Assembly (NCBI RefSeq): GCF_035987325.1
Contig: NZ_CP108488.1
Coordinates: 6,696,001-6,760,000, forward strand
Reading direction: 5' to 3'
Source of the DNA: Streptomyces sp. NBC_01244
GTDB lineage: Bacteria; Actinomycetota; Actinomycetes; Streptomycetales; Streptomycetaceae
Length of the DNA: 64,000 nucleotides
Both the position numbers and the translations under genes were made by a program. Positions 1 to 10,815 of the stretch are shown here, piece by piece; positions within the stretch are counted from its first letter, which is position 1; the number at the start of each line of letters is the position of its first letter. The notes beneath the pieces were generated by a model, which saw only the letters and a list, made by a program, of their open reading frames with translations, was not told the DNA's origin and made no database searches.

Positions 1-1
1 C

Positions 2-943
2 GACGCCGTCAGCCCGGACGAGATCCTCTTCGTTGTCGACGCCATGATCGGCCAGGACGCGGTCAACACCGCCGAGGCCTTCCGCGACGGCGTCGGCTTC
101 GACGGCGTCGTGCTCTCGAAGCTCGACGGCGACGCCCGCGGTGGTGCCGCGCTCTCCATCGCGCACGTCACCGGCAAGCAGATCATCTTCGCCTCGAACG
201 GCGAGAAGCTCGACGAGTTCGACGCCTTCCACCCGGACCGCATGGCGGGCCGGATCCTCGACATGGGTGACATGCTCACCCTGATCGAGCAGGCCGAGAA
301 GACCTTCAGCCAGGCCGAAGCCGAGAAGATGGCGGCCAAGCTGCAGAAGGGCCCGAAGGAGTTCACGCTCGACGACTTCCTGTCCCAGATGGAGCAGGTC
401 CGCAAGATGGGCTCCATCTCCAAGCTGCTCGGCATGCTCCCGGGCATGGGGCAGATCAAGGACCAGATCAACAACATCGACGAGCGCGACGTGGACCGCA
501 CCGCCGCGATCATCAAGTCGATGACCCCGGCCGAGCGCCAGGACCCGCACCTCATCAACGGCTCGCGCCGCGCCCGTATCGCCAAGGGCTCCGGCACCGA
601 GGTCAGCGCCGTCAAGTCGCTCGTCGAGCGGTTCTTCGAGGCCCGCAAGATGATGTCCCGCATGGCCCAGGGCGGCGGCATGCCGGGCATGCCCGGCATG
701 CCCGGGATGGGCGGCGGCCCCGGCCGGCAGAAGAAGCAGGTCAAGCAGGCCAAGGGCAAGCGCAAGAGCGGCAACCCGATGAAGCGCAAGGAAGAAGAGG
801 CCGCGGCCGCCGCGCGCCGCGAGGCGGGTCCGGAGGCGATCGAGCCCGCCGCCGGCGGGAACCCGTTCGGCCTGCCCACCGGTGGGGCCCAGCCCGAACA
901 GGATTTCGACCTTCCGGACGAGTTCAAGAAGTTCATGAAGTAG
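2..943 (+). CDS. ffh: Signal recognition particle protein Ffh (5' truncated)
   Basis: This is the C-terminal part of the SRP GTPase that binds signal sequences and the 4.5S RNA and brings ribosomes to FtsY at the membrane. The reading frame is open to the left edge, so the N domain and the first G motifs lie outside. What remains has the end of the G domain (the VVLSKLDGDARGG stretch that carries the guanine-specificity motif) and then the whole M domain, with the methionine-rich tail GMPGMPGMPGMGGG and a basic segment rich in KKQ and KR. The family is about 515 residues, so roughly 200 are missing. A strong hairpin terminator follows the stop. Identity is very secure. Confidence 0.97.
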   Translation, partial: DAVSPDEILFVVDAMIGQDAVNTAEAFRDGVGFDGVVLSKLDGDARGGAALSIAHVTGKQIIFASNGEKLDEFDAFHPDRMAGRILDMGDMLTLIEQAEKTFSQAEAEKMAAKLQKGPKEFTLDDFLSQMEQVRKMGSISKLLGMLPGMGQIKDQINNIDERDVDRTAAIIKSMTPAERQDPHLINGSRRARIAKGSGTEVSAVKSLVERFFEARKMMSRMAQGGGMPGMPGMPGMGGGPGRQKKQVKQAKGKRKSGNPMKRKEEEAAAAARREAGPEAIEPAAGGNPFGLPTGGAQPEQDFDLPDEFKKFMK

Positions 944-983
944 CAGCGAGGCAGCGGCGACGTAGTCGTACGGAGCCACGCGA

Positions 984-1011
984 GCCCCGGCCGGATCACT
1001 CCGGCCGGGGC
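984..1011 (+). terminator. Hairpin terminator after ffh
   Basis: A perfect 12-bp inverted repeat (GCCCCGGCCGGA and its complement) with a TCAC loop lies 40 bases after the ffh stop. There is no long T run, as is usual for Streptomyces hairpin terminators. Confidence 0.8.
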
Positions 1012-1092
1012 TTCGCCGTGTGGCCCGCCGCCGGGGGCGACGGTCCGGTTTGTCGCTTATGGTCGGCCGGGAGGACGGCAGAAGGAGGCCAC

Positions 1093-3030
<1,938 letters not shown>

Positions 3031-3031
3031 G

Positions 3032-3066
3032 CGCCGTGCGGGGCCGGTCCGCGGCCCCGCACGGCG
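3032..3066. terminator. Bidirectional hairpin between convergent genes
   Basis: A perfect 14-bp stem (CGCCGTGCGGGGCC and its complement) with a 7-base loop begins 2 bases after the ftsH stop. It ends 13 bases before the stop of the convergent methyltransferase gene, so it can serve both. Confidence 0.75.
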
Positions 3067-3079
3067 ACGATCGCGCGGG

Positions 3080-3757
3080 TTAGGCCGTACGGGCGATGAC
3101 GTAACGGAAGATGTTCGGCAGCCAGACGGCCCCGTCACCCCGTTCGTACGGGTGAAGTGCCTCCGCCAGTTCCTTCTCCACCTGGACCGGGTCGGAGCAC
3201 TCGTACAGCCCGGTCGACAGCAGCCCGCGCACCGCGCTGTCCACGTCGGCGTACCCGAACGGGCAGAACACCCGCCCCGACCCGTCCGGCACCAGGCCGG
3301 CCGCGGCCGCCATGGCGTCCAGGTCCCGCGCCGCCGGCCCGCCGCCCAGGACGGAGGGCACCGTGCACCGCTCCGCCGGACCCCAGTCGGCCAGCACCAC
3401 CGCGCCGCCGGGGCGGCGCAGCGCCGGCAGGGCCGCGGCCAGGGCGCCCGGGGCGGGCGAGAAGGCCAGCAGCACGTCGTAGGGCACAGCGGGCGCCGGC
3501 GGGGCCGCGAGGACCTCCAGGAGGCGCTCCCGGGCCAGCGTCCGGCGTGCCGGATCCGTCTCCACACCCGTGGCCAGGGCTCCCCGGCCCGAGGCAAGCA
3601 GAAGGGCCAGCCCGGCCCCGCAGTCGAGGCCCAGCAGCCGGTCGCCCGGCCCGACCTCCAGCCGGTCGTAGACCGCCTCGTACAGCGGTACCAGCATCCG
3701 TTCCTGGATCTCCGCCCAGTCCCGCGCGACAAGCGTCGCCGTCGGCGTCGGTGTCAT
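3080..3757 (-). CDS. SAM-dependent methyltransferase, unknown substrate
   Basis: A 225-residue class I methyltransferase-like protein. Motif I is LLGLDCGAGLALLLA near residues 42-56, an acidic residue (GVETDP) follows after the second strand as expected for the SAM ribose contact, and YDVLLAFS and GAVVLADWG fit the later strands of a Rossmann fold. A C-terminal segment (CPFGYADVDSAVRGLLSTGL) resembles the substrate-binding part of small ubiE/COQ5-like enzymes. AGGAG lies 10 bases before the ATG. The gene stands alone on this strand between two housekeeping genes, so context gives no substrate. The fold is fairly sure; the target is unknown. Confidence 0.75.
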   Translation of the reverse strand: MTPTPTATLVARDWAEIQERMLVPLYEAVYDRLEVGPGDRLLGLDCGAGLALLLASGRGALATGVETDPARRTLARERLLEVLAAPPAPAVPYDVLLAFSPAPGALAAALPALRRPGGAVVLADWGPAERCTVPSVLGGGPAARDLDAMAAAAGLVPDGSGRVFCPFGYADVDSAVRGLLSTGLYECSDPVQVEKELAEALHPYERGDGAVWLPNIFRYVIARTA

Positions 3758-3886
3758 CGAAAGAGCGCTCCTGATTCCGTGTCGCCCCCATGCCCCCGTT
3801 GCCAGAGAACTCCCGATTCGCCCCCGCGTCCAGAGGAGCGCGCCACCCGATTCACACCCGATTCACGTTCGGCACTCCGGGCGCCG

Positions 3887-3892
3887 TACCAT
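3887..3892 (+). promoter_or_regulatory. -10 hexamer of proS, probably leaderless
   Basis: TACCAT ends 7 bases before the proS ATG and no Shine-Dalgarno sequence is present, so the transcript would start at or very near the A of the ATG. A weak -35 (TTCACG) stands 19 bases upstream. Inferred from position only. Confidence 0.4.
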
Positions 3893-3899
3893 TCGCGCC

Positions 3900-5312
3900 A
3901 TGGCAAAGGCACCCGTTCTCACCCCCCAGGCGGAGGATTTTCCCCGCTGGTACCAGGATCTGATCAACAAGGCCGAGCTGGCCGACAACGGTCCGGTCCG
4001 CGGCACGATGGTCATCCGGCCGTACGGCTACGGCCTGTGGGAGCGGATGCAGCAGGAGATGGACGCGCGCATCAAGGACGCGGGCGCCCAGAACGCGTAC
4101 TTCCCGCTGTTCATCCCGCAGTCGTACCTGACGCGGGAAGCGGAGCACGTCGAGGGCTTCGCCCCCGAGCTGGCGATCGTCACGCACGGCGGCGGCAAGG
4201 AGCTCGACGAGCCGGTCGTGGTCCGGCCCACCTCCGAGACGATCATCAACGAGTACTTCTCCAAGTGGGTCCAGAGCTACCGCGACCTGCCGCTGCTGAT
4301 CAACCAGTGGGCGAACGTGGTCCGCTGGGAGATGCGCCCGCGCGTGTTCCTCCGTACGAGCGAGTTCCTCTGGCAGGAGGGCCACACGGCCCACGTCACG
4401 TACGAGGACGCCCGCGACTACGCCGCCCGCATCCACACGGACGTGTACGGCGACTTCATGACCAACGTGCTCGGCATCGACGTCGTGCTCGGCCGCAAGA
4501 CCGCCAAGGAGCGCTTCGCCGGTGCCATCAACACCCTCACCCTCGAGGGCATGATGGGCGACGGCAAGGCCCTGCAGCTCGGCACCAGCCACGAGCTCGG
4601 CACCAACTTCGCCAAGGCCTTCAACACGCAGTACCTGTCGAAGGAAGGCAAGCAGGAGCTCGTCTGGCAGACCTCGTGGGGCGTCTCCACCCGCATGGTC
4701 GGCGGCCTGATCATGTCGCACGGCGACGACAACGGCCTGCGGGTCCCGCCGCGCCTCGCGCACGTCCAGGTCGTCGTCATGGCGATCAAGGGCGACGAGG
4801 CCGTGGCGAAGGTCCGTGAGCTGGGCGCCCAGCTCAAGGCCGCGGGCCTGCGGGTGTTCGTCGACGACCGCGTCGACACCCCCTTCGGTCGCCGCGCCGT
4901 GGACTGGGAGCTCAAGGGCGTACCGGTCCGCGTCGAGATCGGCCCCCGCGACCTGGAGGCCGGCACCGCGATGCTGGCCCGCCGGATCCCGGGCGGCAAG
5001 GAGGCCGTGCAGATCTCCGACCTCGCCGCCCTGCTGCCCAAGGTGCTCGAGGAGGACCAGGAGCAGCTGCTGCGCGAGTCCCGCGAGCGCCGCATCTCCC
5101 GTACGTCCGACGTCTCGACCATCGAGGAGGCCGCCGAGGCCGCCATCGCCGGTGGCTGGGCGCGGATCCCGTGGGCCGACCTCGGCCCCGAGGGCGAGGC
5201 GAAGCTCGCCGAGCAGGCCGTGTCCGTACGCTGCCTGATCGCCGAGGACGGGTCGGTTCCGCAGGCGGACGACGCCCCCGGCAACATCGCGATCGTCGCG
5301 CGCTCGTACTAG
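3900..5312 (+). CDS. proS: Proline--tRNA ligase, archaeal/eukaryote-like type
   Basis: This class II synthetase charges tRNA-Pro. The 470-residue length, the absence of the editing insertion found in Escherichia coli-type enzymes, the class II motif 2 segment RTSEFLWQEGHTAH, RPTSETIINEYF, and a C-terminal tyrosine (IVARSY) mark the short archaeal/eukaryote-like form known from many actinomycetes. The anticodon-binding domain begins near residue 285 (AHVQVVVMAIKG). The ATG directly follows a -10 element without a ribosome binding site. A long hairpin terminator follows the stop, so the gene is probably monocistronic. Confidence 0.96.
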   Translation: MAKAPVLTPQAEDFPRWYQDLINKAELADNGPVRGTMVIRPYGYGLWERMQQEMDARIKDAGAQNAYFPLFIPQSYLTREAEHVEGFAPELAIVTHGGGKELDEPVVVRPTSETIINEYFSKWVQSYRDLPLLINQWANVVRWEMRPRVFLRTSEFLWQEGHTAHVTYEDARDYAARIHTDVYGDFMTNVLGIDVVLGRKTAKERFAGAINTLTLEGMMGDGKALQLGTSHELGTNFAKAFNTQYLSKEGKQELVWQTSWGVSTRMVGGLIMSHGDDNGLRVPPRLAHVQVVVMAIKGDEAVAKVRELGAQLKAAGLRVFVDDRVDTPFGRRAVDWELKGVPVRVEIGPRDLEAGTAMLARRIPGGKEAVQISDLAALLPKVLEEDQEQLLRESRERRISRTSDVSTIEEAAEAAIAGGWARIPWADLGPEGEAKLAEQAVSVRCLIAEDGSVPQADDAPGNIAIVARSY

Positions 5313-5333
5313 CCGGTCCGGCTGACGGCTCTC

Positions 5334-5371
5334 ACTCCCCGGTGCGCGGCACTTGCCGCGCGCCGGGGAGT
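5334..5371 (+). terminator. Hairpin terminator after proS
   Basis: An inverted repeat of about 18 bp with one G-U pair begins ACTCCCCGG and ends CCGGGGAGT, with a tiny loop. It starts 22 bases after the proS stop. Confidence 0.8.
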
Positions 5372-5514
5372 AGTCGTCACTACGTACCGACTCATCCCGA
5401 GATATGCGCACCCGTCCTCGTCGGGACGCATGAGACTGAACTGACTGGTACGTGCAAAAAATTTGGAATGGCCCGGAATCGGAACACCGGGGCACCCCGG
5501 CTCGTTGTCACGAC

Positions 5515-6111
5515 GTGAGCACGACACCACCTGTTCTCGCCGCAGAGCTGGCGCAGGCGTGGGCCGATATTCAGCGGTACCACCCCGAGCTGCCTGACCT
5601 TGCCGCGCCCGAGTCCCTGATCGGAGAGTCCTCGTCCGCCTGCGGCGCCGAGCTCTCCTTCGAGCGACTGCTGCACGAGGCAGTCCACGGCATCGCCGCA
5701 GCACGCGGAGTGCGTGACACTTCGCGGGCCGGCCGCTACCACAACCGCAGGTTCCTGGCGATCGCCGAGGAGATGGGGCTGGACCACACCGAGGAGCCGC
5801 ACGCGAGCAGCGGTTTCTCCCTGGTCTCGCTCAATCCCGAGGCGAAGAAGCGCTACCGCCCCACCATGGAGCGTCTCCAGCGCGCGCTGAAGGCCCACAC
5901 GGTCGCCACGGCCGCCGACACCAAGCGCAGCTTCCGCGGTCCGGCCGCCCGGCACGGGTCCTCCGGCGGTGGCGTCCGCGTCAAGGCGGTCTGCGACTGC
6001 GGGCGCAACGTGCGCGTGGTCCCGTCCGTGCTGGCGCAGGCCCCGATCGTGTGCGGAGGCTGTATGAAGCCCTTCCGCATCCCCGAAGTGGCCATCGCGG
6101 TGGCCTCCTGA
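5515..6111 (+). CDS. Putative SprT-like zinc metalloprotein
   Basis: A 198-residue protein of unproven function. It shows HEAVH at residues 54-58 and a further histidine in GRYHNRRF near 76, the order expected of SprT-like metallopeptidases, and a C-terminal zinc-ribbon-like pair of CxC and CxxC motifs (CDCGRNVR and CGGCMKPF). SprT-like proteins are putative proteases, and some eukaryotic members (Spartan) act on DNA-protein crosslinks; activity here is inferred. I took the GTG at 5515 because the protein homology-like part starts there; a GTG at 5452 would add an AT-rich, unlikely N-terminus. The neighbours are proS and the rpsP cluster. Confidence 0.6.
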   Translation: MSTTPPVLAAELAQAWADIQRYHPELPDLAAPESLIGESSSACGAELSFERLLHEAVHGIAAARGVRDTSRAGRYHNRRFLAIAEEMGLDHTEEPHASSGFSLVSLNPEAKKRYRPTMERLQRALKAHTVATAADTKRSFRGPAARHGSSGGGVRVKAVCDCGRNVRVVPSVLAQAPIVCGGCMKPFRIPEVAIAVAS

Positions 6112-6302
6112 CCCGACGGGTGAGCTCCGCGACCTCCCGGCCGAGCGCGCCGCGGGCGTGTGGCACAATGGACAGCTGTACTCGACAGTCGCATAGGACC
6201 CCTCTCTCCTCCGGCTGACGCGTCCATCGGGCACCCGAGTACCGCAACCCCACGTGGCATCTCATGTGCCCAACCACGTCAAGTTCAGGAGACACCACTC
6301 CA

Positions 6303-6746
6303 GTGGCAGTCAAGATCAAGCTCAAGCGCCTCGGCAAGATTCGCCAGCCGCACTACCGCATCGTCGTCGCCGACGCCCGTACCCGTCGGGACGGTCGCGC
6401 GATCGAAGAGATCGGTATCTACCACCCGACGTACAACCCGTCGCGCATCGAGGTCAACGCCGAGCGTGCGCAGTACTGGCTGTCCGTTGGCGCCCAGCCC
6501 ACCGAGGCTGTGCTCGCCATCCTGAAGCTCACCGGTGACTGGCAGGCGCACAAGGGCCTCCCGGCCCCCGCGCCGCTGCTGCAGCCGGCGACGAAGGAGA
6601 ACAAGCGTCGCTCCTTCGACGAGTTCGCCAAGGCCCTCGAGGGCATCGGCGAGGGCAAGGGCGAAGCCATTACCCAGAAGGCGAAGAAGGCCGACAAGAA
6701 GGCGGACGAGGCTGAGGCCGAGACCGCCGAGTCGACCGAGGCCTGA
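6303..6746 (+). CDS. rpsP: 30S ribosomal protein S16
   Basis: S16 is an assembly protein of the small subunit. The start [26 protein letters not shown] is classic for the family; the first 85 or so residues are the S16 fold and the rest is a Lys/Glu/Ala-rich tail, giving 147 residues against about 82 in Escherichia coli, as in other actinomycetes. The GTG at 6303 has AGGAGA 10 bases ahead. It heads the run rpsP-KH-rimM-trmD-rplS. A possible -10 element (CACAAT) lies near 6162-6167, which would give a leader of about 130 bases. Confidence 0.97.
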   Translation: MAVKIKLKRLGKIRQPHYRIVVADARTRRDGRAIEEIGIYHPTYNPSRIEVNAERAQYWLSVGAQPTEAVLAILKLTGDWQAHKGLPAPAPLLQPATKENKRRSFDEFAKALEGIGEGKGEAITQKAKKADKKADEAEAETAESTEA

Positions 6747-6748
6747 GC

Positions 6749-6988
6749 ATGCTCGAGGAGGCTCTTGAGCACCTCGTGAAGGGCATCGTGGACAACCCCG
6801 ACGAAGTGCAGGTCGCCTCGCGCAACCTGCGCCGCGGGCAGGTGCTGGAGGTTCGGGTCCACCCCGACGACCTCGGCAAGGTGATCGGCCGCAACGGCCG
6901 CACCGCACGTGCTCTGCGTACCGTCGTGGGCGCCATCGGCGGCCGGGGGATCCGCGTCGACCTCGTCGACGTGGACCAGGTCCGCTGA
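6749..6988 (+). CDS. khpA: KH-domain RNA-binding protein (KhpA type)
   Basis: A 79-residue single KH domain with the GxxG loop seen in GKVIGRNGRTARALR. It lies 2 bases after the rpsP stop, the standard position of this gene in Gram-positive bacteria. KhpA, usually with KhpB, binds many RNAs and affects cell size or sporulation in Firmicutes; the role in Streptomyces is not set. Translation is probably coupled to rpsP. Confidence 0.9.
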   Translation: MLEEALEHLVKGIVDNPDEVQVASRNLRRGQVLEVRVHPDDLGKVIGRNGRTARALRTVVGAIGGRGIRVDLVDVDQVR

Positions 6989-7068
6989 GCAGTTGAATCA
7001 CCGGCACGGGCCGGGGAGGGCATACGTGCCCGCCCCGGCCCGTCGTCGTCTGAACAGGAGAAAATGCA

Positions 7069-7686
7069 GTGGAGCTGGTAGTCGCGCGGATCGGCCGCGC
7101 CCACGGGATCAAGGGTGAGGTCACCGTCGAGGTGCGGACCGACGAGCCCGAGCTGCGGCTCGGACCCGGCGCCGTGCTCCGGACCGACCCGGCGTCGGCG
7201 GGACCGCTGACGGTCGAGACGGGCCGGGTGCACAGCGGCAGGCTGATGCTGCGCTTCGCCGGGGTCAAGGACCGCACCGGCGCCGAGGCGCTGCGCAACA
7301 TCCTGCTCATCGCCGACGTGGATCCGGCGGAGCTGCCGGCCGAGGACGACGAGTACTACGACCACCAGCTGATGGACCTCGACGTGGTCCTCGAGGACGG
7401 CACCGTGATCGGCCGGATCACCGAGATCTCGCACCTGCCCTCGCAGGACCTGTTCATCGTCGAGCGGCCGGACGGCACCGAGGTGATGATCCCCTTCGTC
7501 GAGGAGATCGTCGCCGAGATCGACCTCGACGAGCAGCGCTGCGTCATCACCCCGCCGCCCGGTCTCATCGACGAGCGCGAGGCGATCGTCGTCTCCACCA
7601 GGGACGAGGACGAGGACGAGGCCGAGGGCTCGGCCAAGGGCGAGGGCAAGGGCGAGGTCAAGGCCGGAGACGGGGAAGACGCCTGA
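7069..7686 (+). CDS. rimM: Ribosome maturation factor RimM
   Basis: RimM helps 16S rRNA processing and S19 assembly in the 30S head. The N-terminal RimM barrel begins [19 protein letters not shown], the PRC-barrel is recognised by [13 protein letters not shown] and [18 protein letters not shown], and a long acidic tail (EDEDEAEG) follows. The GTG at 7069 has AGGAG 8 bases ahead and is chosen over the out-of-frame ATG at 7064. Its stop overlaps the trmD ATG by one base (TGATG). Confidence 0.96.
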   Translation: MELVVARIGRAHGIKGEVTVEVRTDEPELRLGPGAVLRTDPASAGPLTVETGRVHSGRLMLRFAGVKDRTGAEALRNILLIADVDPAELPAEDDEYYDHQLMDLDVVLEDGTVIGRITEISHLPSQDLFIVERPDGTEVMIPFVEEIVAEIDLDEQRCVITPPPGLIDEREAIVVSTRDEDEDEAEGSAKGEGKGEVKAGDGEDA

Positions 7687-8507
7687 TGCGTCTCGACGTC
7701 GTCACGATCTTCCCCGAGTACCTGGAACCGCTCAACGTCTCCCTGGTCGGCAAGGCGCGGGCGCGCGGCCAGCTCGACGTACACGTCCACGACCTGCGGG
7801 ACTGGACGTACGACCGGCACAACACGGTGGACGACACCCCGTACGGCGGCGGTCCCGGCATGGTCATGAAGACCGAGCCCTGGGGCGAGGCCCTGGACGC
7901 GGCGCTGGCCGACGGCTACGAGGCGGGCGCGCACGGGCCCGTCATCGTCGTCCCCACCCCCAGCGGCCGGCCGTTCACCCAGGAACTCGCCGTCGAACTC
8001 TCCGAGCGCCCCTGGCTGATCTTCACCCCGGCCCGGTACGAGGGCATCGACCGCCGGGTCATGGACGAGTACGCCACGCGGCTCCCGGTCTACGAGGTGT
8101 CCATCGGCGACTACGTCCTGGCCGGCGGCGAGGCGGCCGTCCTGGTCGTCACGGAAGCCGTGGCCCGGCTGCTGCCCGGAGTGCTCGGCAACGCCGAATC
8201 GCACCGCGACGACTCCTTCGCACCCGGGGACATGGCCAACCTGCTGGAGGGGCCCGTCTACACCAAGCCCCCGGAGTGGCGCGGCCACGGGATCCCGGAC
8301 GTGCTGGTCAGCGGCCACCACGGCAAGATCGCCCGGTGGCGCCGCGACGAGGCCTTCCGCCGTACGGCGGCCAACCGCCCGGATCTGATCGAGCGCTGCG
8401 AGGCCTCCGCCTTCGACAAGAAGGACCGCGAGCTGCTGAGCATCCTCGGCTGGAAGCCGTCTCCGGACGGCCGGTTTTGGCGCAGGCCCCAGACCGTGGA
8501 AGAATAG
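7686..8507 (+). CDS. trmD: tRNA (guanine-N1-)-methyltransferase TrmD
   Basis: TrmD makes m1G37 in tRNAs to prevent frameshifting. The 273-residue protein opens [16 protein letters not shown] and has the SPOUT trefoil-knot segments [15 protein letters not shown] and [16 protein letters not shown], plus the C-terminal domain with [17 protein letters not shown]. It is translationally coupled to rimM by a one-base overlap. Confidence 0.97.
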   Translation: MRLDVVTIFPEYLEPLNVSLVGKARARGQLDVHVHDLRDWTYDRHNTVDDTPYGGGPGMVMKTEPWGEALDAALADGYEAGAHGPVIVVPTPSGRPFTQELAVELSERPWLIFTPARYEGIDRRVMDEYATRLPVYEVSIGDYVLAGGEAAVLVVTEAVARLLPGVLGNAESHRDDSFAPGDMANLLEGPVYTKPPEWRGHGIPDVLVSGHHGKIARWRRDEAFRRTAANRPDLIERCEASAFDKKDRELLSILGWKPSPDGRFWRRPQTVEE

Positions 8508-8531
8508 GCGGCTGCTGTGTGCTCGCGTACG

Positions 8532-8546
8532 CCCCTGCCACAGGGG
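8532..8546 (+). other. Small hairpin in the trmD-rplS gap
   Basis: CCCCTG, a 3-base loop and CAGGGG lie in the 134-base gap ahead of rplS. It may be a weak terminator or part of an rplS leader; nothing else is recognised in the gap. Confidence 0.35.
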
Positions 8547-8641
8547 GACCGTCGTCCGCCGAGTCCCGCAGCTCCCGAATTCTCTCCGGAAACCCCGCAT
8601 CGGCGACCTGTGGCGTCATGCGAAGAAAGCAGAAGAATCAC

Positions 8642-8992
8642 ATGTCTCACCTGCTCGATGGCGTCAACGCCGCCACCCTGCGCTCGGACCTCCCGGCCTT
8701 CCGCCCGGGTGACACCGTCAACGTTCACGTCCGCGTGATCGAGGGCAACCGCTCCCGTATCCAGCAGTTCAAGGGTGTCGTCATCCGCCGTCAGGGCTCG
8801 GGCGTCTCCGAGACCTTCACGGTCCGCAAGGTCTCGTTCAGCGTCGGCGTGGAGCGTACCTTCCCGGTCCACTCCCCGATCTTCGAGAAGATCGAGCTCG
8901 TCACCCGCGGTGACGTGCGTCGCGCCAAGCTGTACTTCCTCCGTGAGCTCCGCGGCAAGGCCGCGAAGATCAAGGAGAAGCGCGACCGCTGA
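8642..8992 (+). CDS. rplS: 50S ribosomal protein L19
   Basis: L19 sits at the subunit interface. The 116-residue protein is complete, with family hallmarks [32 protein letters not shown] and [11 protein letters not shown], and a basic C-terminus. The ATG at 8642 is preceded by AGAAAGCAGAAG-type purines. It ends the rpsP-rplS ribosomal group and is followed by the signal peptidase genes after 44 bases. Confidence 0.97.
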   Translation: MSHLLDGVNAATLRSDLPAFRPGDTVNVHVRVIEGNRSRIQQFKGVVIRRQGSGVSETFTVRKVSFSVGVERTFPVHSPIFEKIELVTRGDVRRAKLYFLRELRGKAAKIKEKRDR

Positions 8993-9022
8993 TCTGCTCC
9001 CGGAGTTCAGGGGAAGGCCGGA

Positions 9023-9028
9023 TAGGCT
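9023..9028 (+). promoter_or_regulatory. -10 hexamer of the first lepB gene, probably leaderless
   Basis: TAGGCT ends 8 bases before the ATG at 9037, and no Shine-Dalgarno sequence separates them. This implies separate transcription of the signal peptidase group from an initiator-proximal start. Confidence 0.4.
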
Positions 9029-9036
9029 CGCCCCCG

Positions 9037-9819
9037 ATGGACACCGAAGCACCTCACACGCAGCGCGGCCACTCTTCCCCCGACGAGGGGGAGGGGAGGT
9101 CGCGTTTCGTGCTTTCCGGAGCGGGGCCCGCCCCGGGTTCCGACCCCGGCGTGGCCCCGGGCGCCGACCCCGGCGCGGCCGGCTGGCTGTCCTGGCGGCG
9201 CGCCGGGCTGCTCGGCGTGGCCTGCACCGTCTTCCTGCTGCTGTTCAGCAATTTCGTGCTCCAACCCTTCCTGATCCCGAGCCGCTCGATGGAGCCCACG
9301 CTCGCCGTCGGGGACCGGGTGCTGGTCAACAAGCTGGCGTACCGTTTCGGCGGCGCGCCGGAGCGCGGGGACGTCGTGGTCTTCGACGGCACGGGCTCCT
9401 TCGTACGGGAGGCACCGGACGGAAATCCGATCGGCGACGCCCTGCACGGGGCGGCCTCGGCGCTCGGGCTGGCCGAGCCGGCGGACTCCGACTTCGTGAA
9501 GCGGGTCGTGGGCGTCGGCGGCGACGACGTGGTGTGCGACGAGAACGGCCGGATCAAGGTCAACGGGGTGCCGCTGGACGAGCCGTACCTCTACCCCGGC
9601 GACTCGGGATCGAAGGTGCCGTTCCGCATCGTCGTGCCCCTGGGGACCCTGTGGGTCATGGGTGATCATCGTTCCCAGTCCCGGGACTCCCGGGACCACC
9701 TGGGGGAGCCGGGCGGGGGGATGGTGCCGGTGGAGAAGGTGATCGGGCGGGCCGACTGGATCGGCTGGCCGGTGACGCGCTGGGGTGACGCCGGTTCCGT
9801 GGGCGGTCGCCGTGGGTAG
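9037..9819 (+). CDS. lepB: Type I signal peptidase (first of four)
   Basis: The enzyme cleaves Sec and Tat signal peptides outside the membrane with a Ser/Lys dyad. The 260-residue protein has one N-terminal membrane helix near residues 58-75, the nucleophile in SRSMEPTL (Ser84), the general-base lysine in DFVKRVVGVGGDD, and the box MGDHRSQSRDSRD. No C-terminal membrane helix is seen. It corresponds in position to sipW of the Streptomyces lividans sipWXYZ cluster. Confidence 0.95.
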   Translation: MDTEAPHTQRGHSSPDEGEGRSRFVLSGAGPAPGSDPGVAPGADPGAAGWLSWRRAGLLGVACTVFLLLFSNFVLQPFLIPSRSMEPTLAVGDRVLVNKLAYRFGGAPERGDVVVFDGTGSFVREAPDGNPIGDALHGAASALGLAEPADSDFVKRVVGVGGDDVVCDENGRIKVNGVPLDEPYLYPGDSGSKVPFRIVVPLGTLWVMGDHRSQSRDSRDHLGEPGGGMVPVEKVIGRADWIGWPVTRWGDAGSVGGRRG

Positions 9820-10711
9820 CCGCGGTCGCCCGCGGGGCGACCGGGACGGGTACGCATACGAATACGGCGACGAGGACGCCGCCGCAGCCCAAGACCCGGA
9901 GCCGGAGCAGGCCGTGCCGGCCGAGCCCCACGAGCCCGGCGGCCGGGCCGAGCGGCGCCGCCTCGCCCGCCGGGTCCGGCGCAGACGGCGTACCCGCCGG
10001 GCGGGGGAGCTGCCCCTGCTCGTGGTGGTCGCGCTGTGCATCGCGCTGATCCTCAAGACCTTCCTCGTCCAGGCCTTCTTCATCCCGTCGGGCTCCATGG
10101 AGCAGACGATCCGGATCGGCGACCGGGTCCTGGTCGACAAGCTCACCCCGTGGTTCGGCTCCGAGGTCGAGCGCGGGGACGTGGTCGTGTTCAAGGACCC
10201 GGGAGGCTGGCTGGGCGGCGAGAGCGTCCAGCCCGCCGAGGACCCGGTGGGGATCAAGCAGATCAAGCAGACCCTCACCTTCATCGGCCTGCTGCCCTCG
10301 GCGAACGAACAGGACCTGATCAAGCGGGTCATCGGCGTCGGCGGGGACAGCGTGAAGTGCTGCGACGCCCGGGGCCGTGTCAGCGTCAACGGATCGCCGC
10401 TCGACGAGCCGTACGTGAACCCGGGGAACGTGCCCTCGGAGATCCGCTTCGAGGTGCAGGTGCCCGCCGGGCGGATCTTCGTCATGGGTGACCACCGGGC
10501 GAACTCCGCCGACTCCCGCTACCACCTCGACGAGGCCTTCCACGGCACGATCGACGAGAAGGACGTGGTCGGCGAGGCCGTGGTGATCGCCTGGCCCTTC
10601 GGGCACTGGCACCGGCTGGAACAGCCCGCCACCTTCCGCATGGTTCCCGACCAGGCGCGCGGTGCTCGCCGCGCGCCCCGTAGGCGCCGGGGCGGCTCCT
10701 CGTTCGCATAG
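9812..10711 (+). CDS. lepB: Type I signal peptidase (second of four)
   Basis: A 299-residue paralogue with an N-terminal extension rich in Glu and Arg, one membrane helix (LLVVVALCIALILKTFLV), the nucleophile in PSGSMEQTI, the lysine in LIKRVIGVGGD and the box MGDHRANSADSRYH. The C-terminus is a basic tail (ARRAPRRRRGG) and lacks a second helix. I chose the GTG at 9812, which overlaps the previous gene by 8 bases; a GTG at 9785 would add 9 residues. Positional equivalent of sipX. Confidence 0.94.
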   Translation: MGSRGRPRGDRDGYAYEYGDEDAAAAQDPEPEQAVPAEPHEPGGRAERRRLARRVRRRRRTRRAGELPLLVVVALCIALILKTFLVQAFFIPSGSMEQTIRIGDRVLVDKLTPWFGSEVERGDVVVFKDPGGWLGGESVQPAEDPVGIKQIKQTLTFIGLLPSANEQDLIKRVIGVGGDSVKCCDARGRVSVNGSPLDEPYVNPGNVPSEIRFEVQVPAGRIFVMGDHRANSADSRYHLDEAFHGTIDEKDVVGEAVVIAWPFGHWHRLEQPATFRMVPDQARGARRAPRRRRGGSSFA

Positions 10712-10815
10712 TGTGTCCTTGGTCTCCCGCGCCTTCGGGAACTCCCGCTCGTTAGGGGAGGGGAGGGCCCGTGCCTCATCAGGGCCGGGCGTCGATTTCC
10801 GAACGAGGAGTGGAT

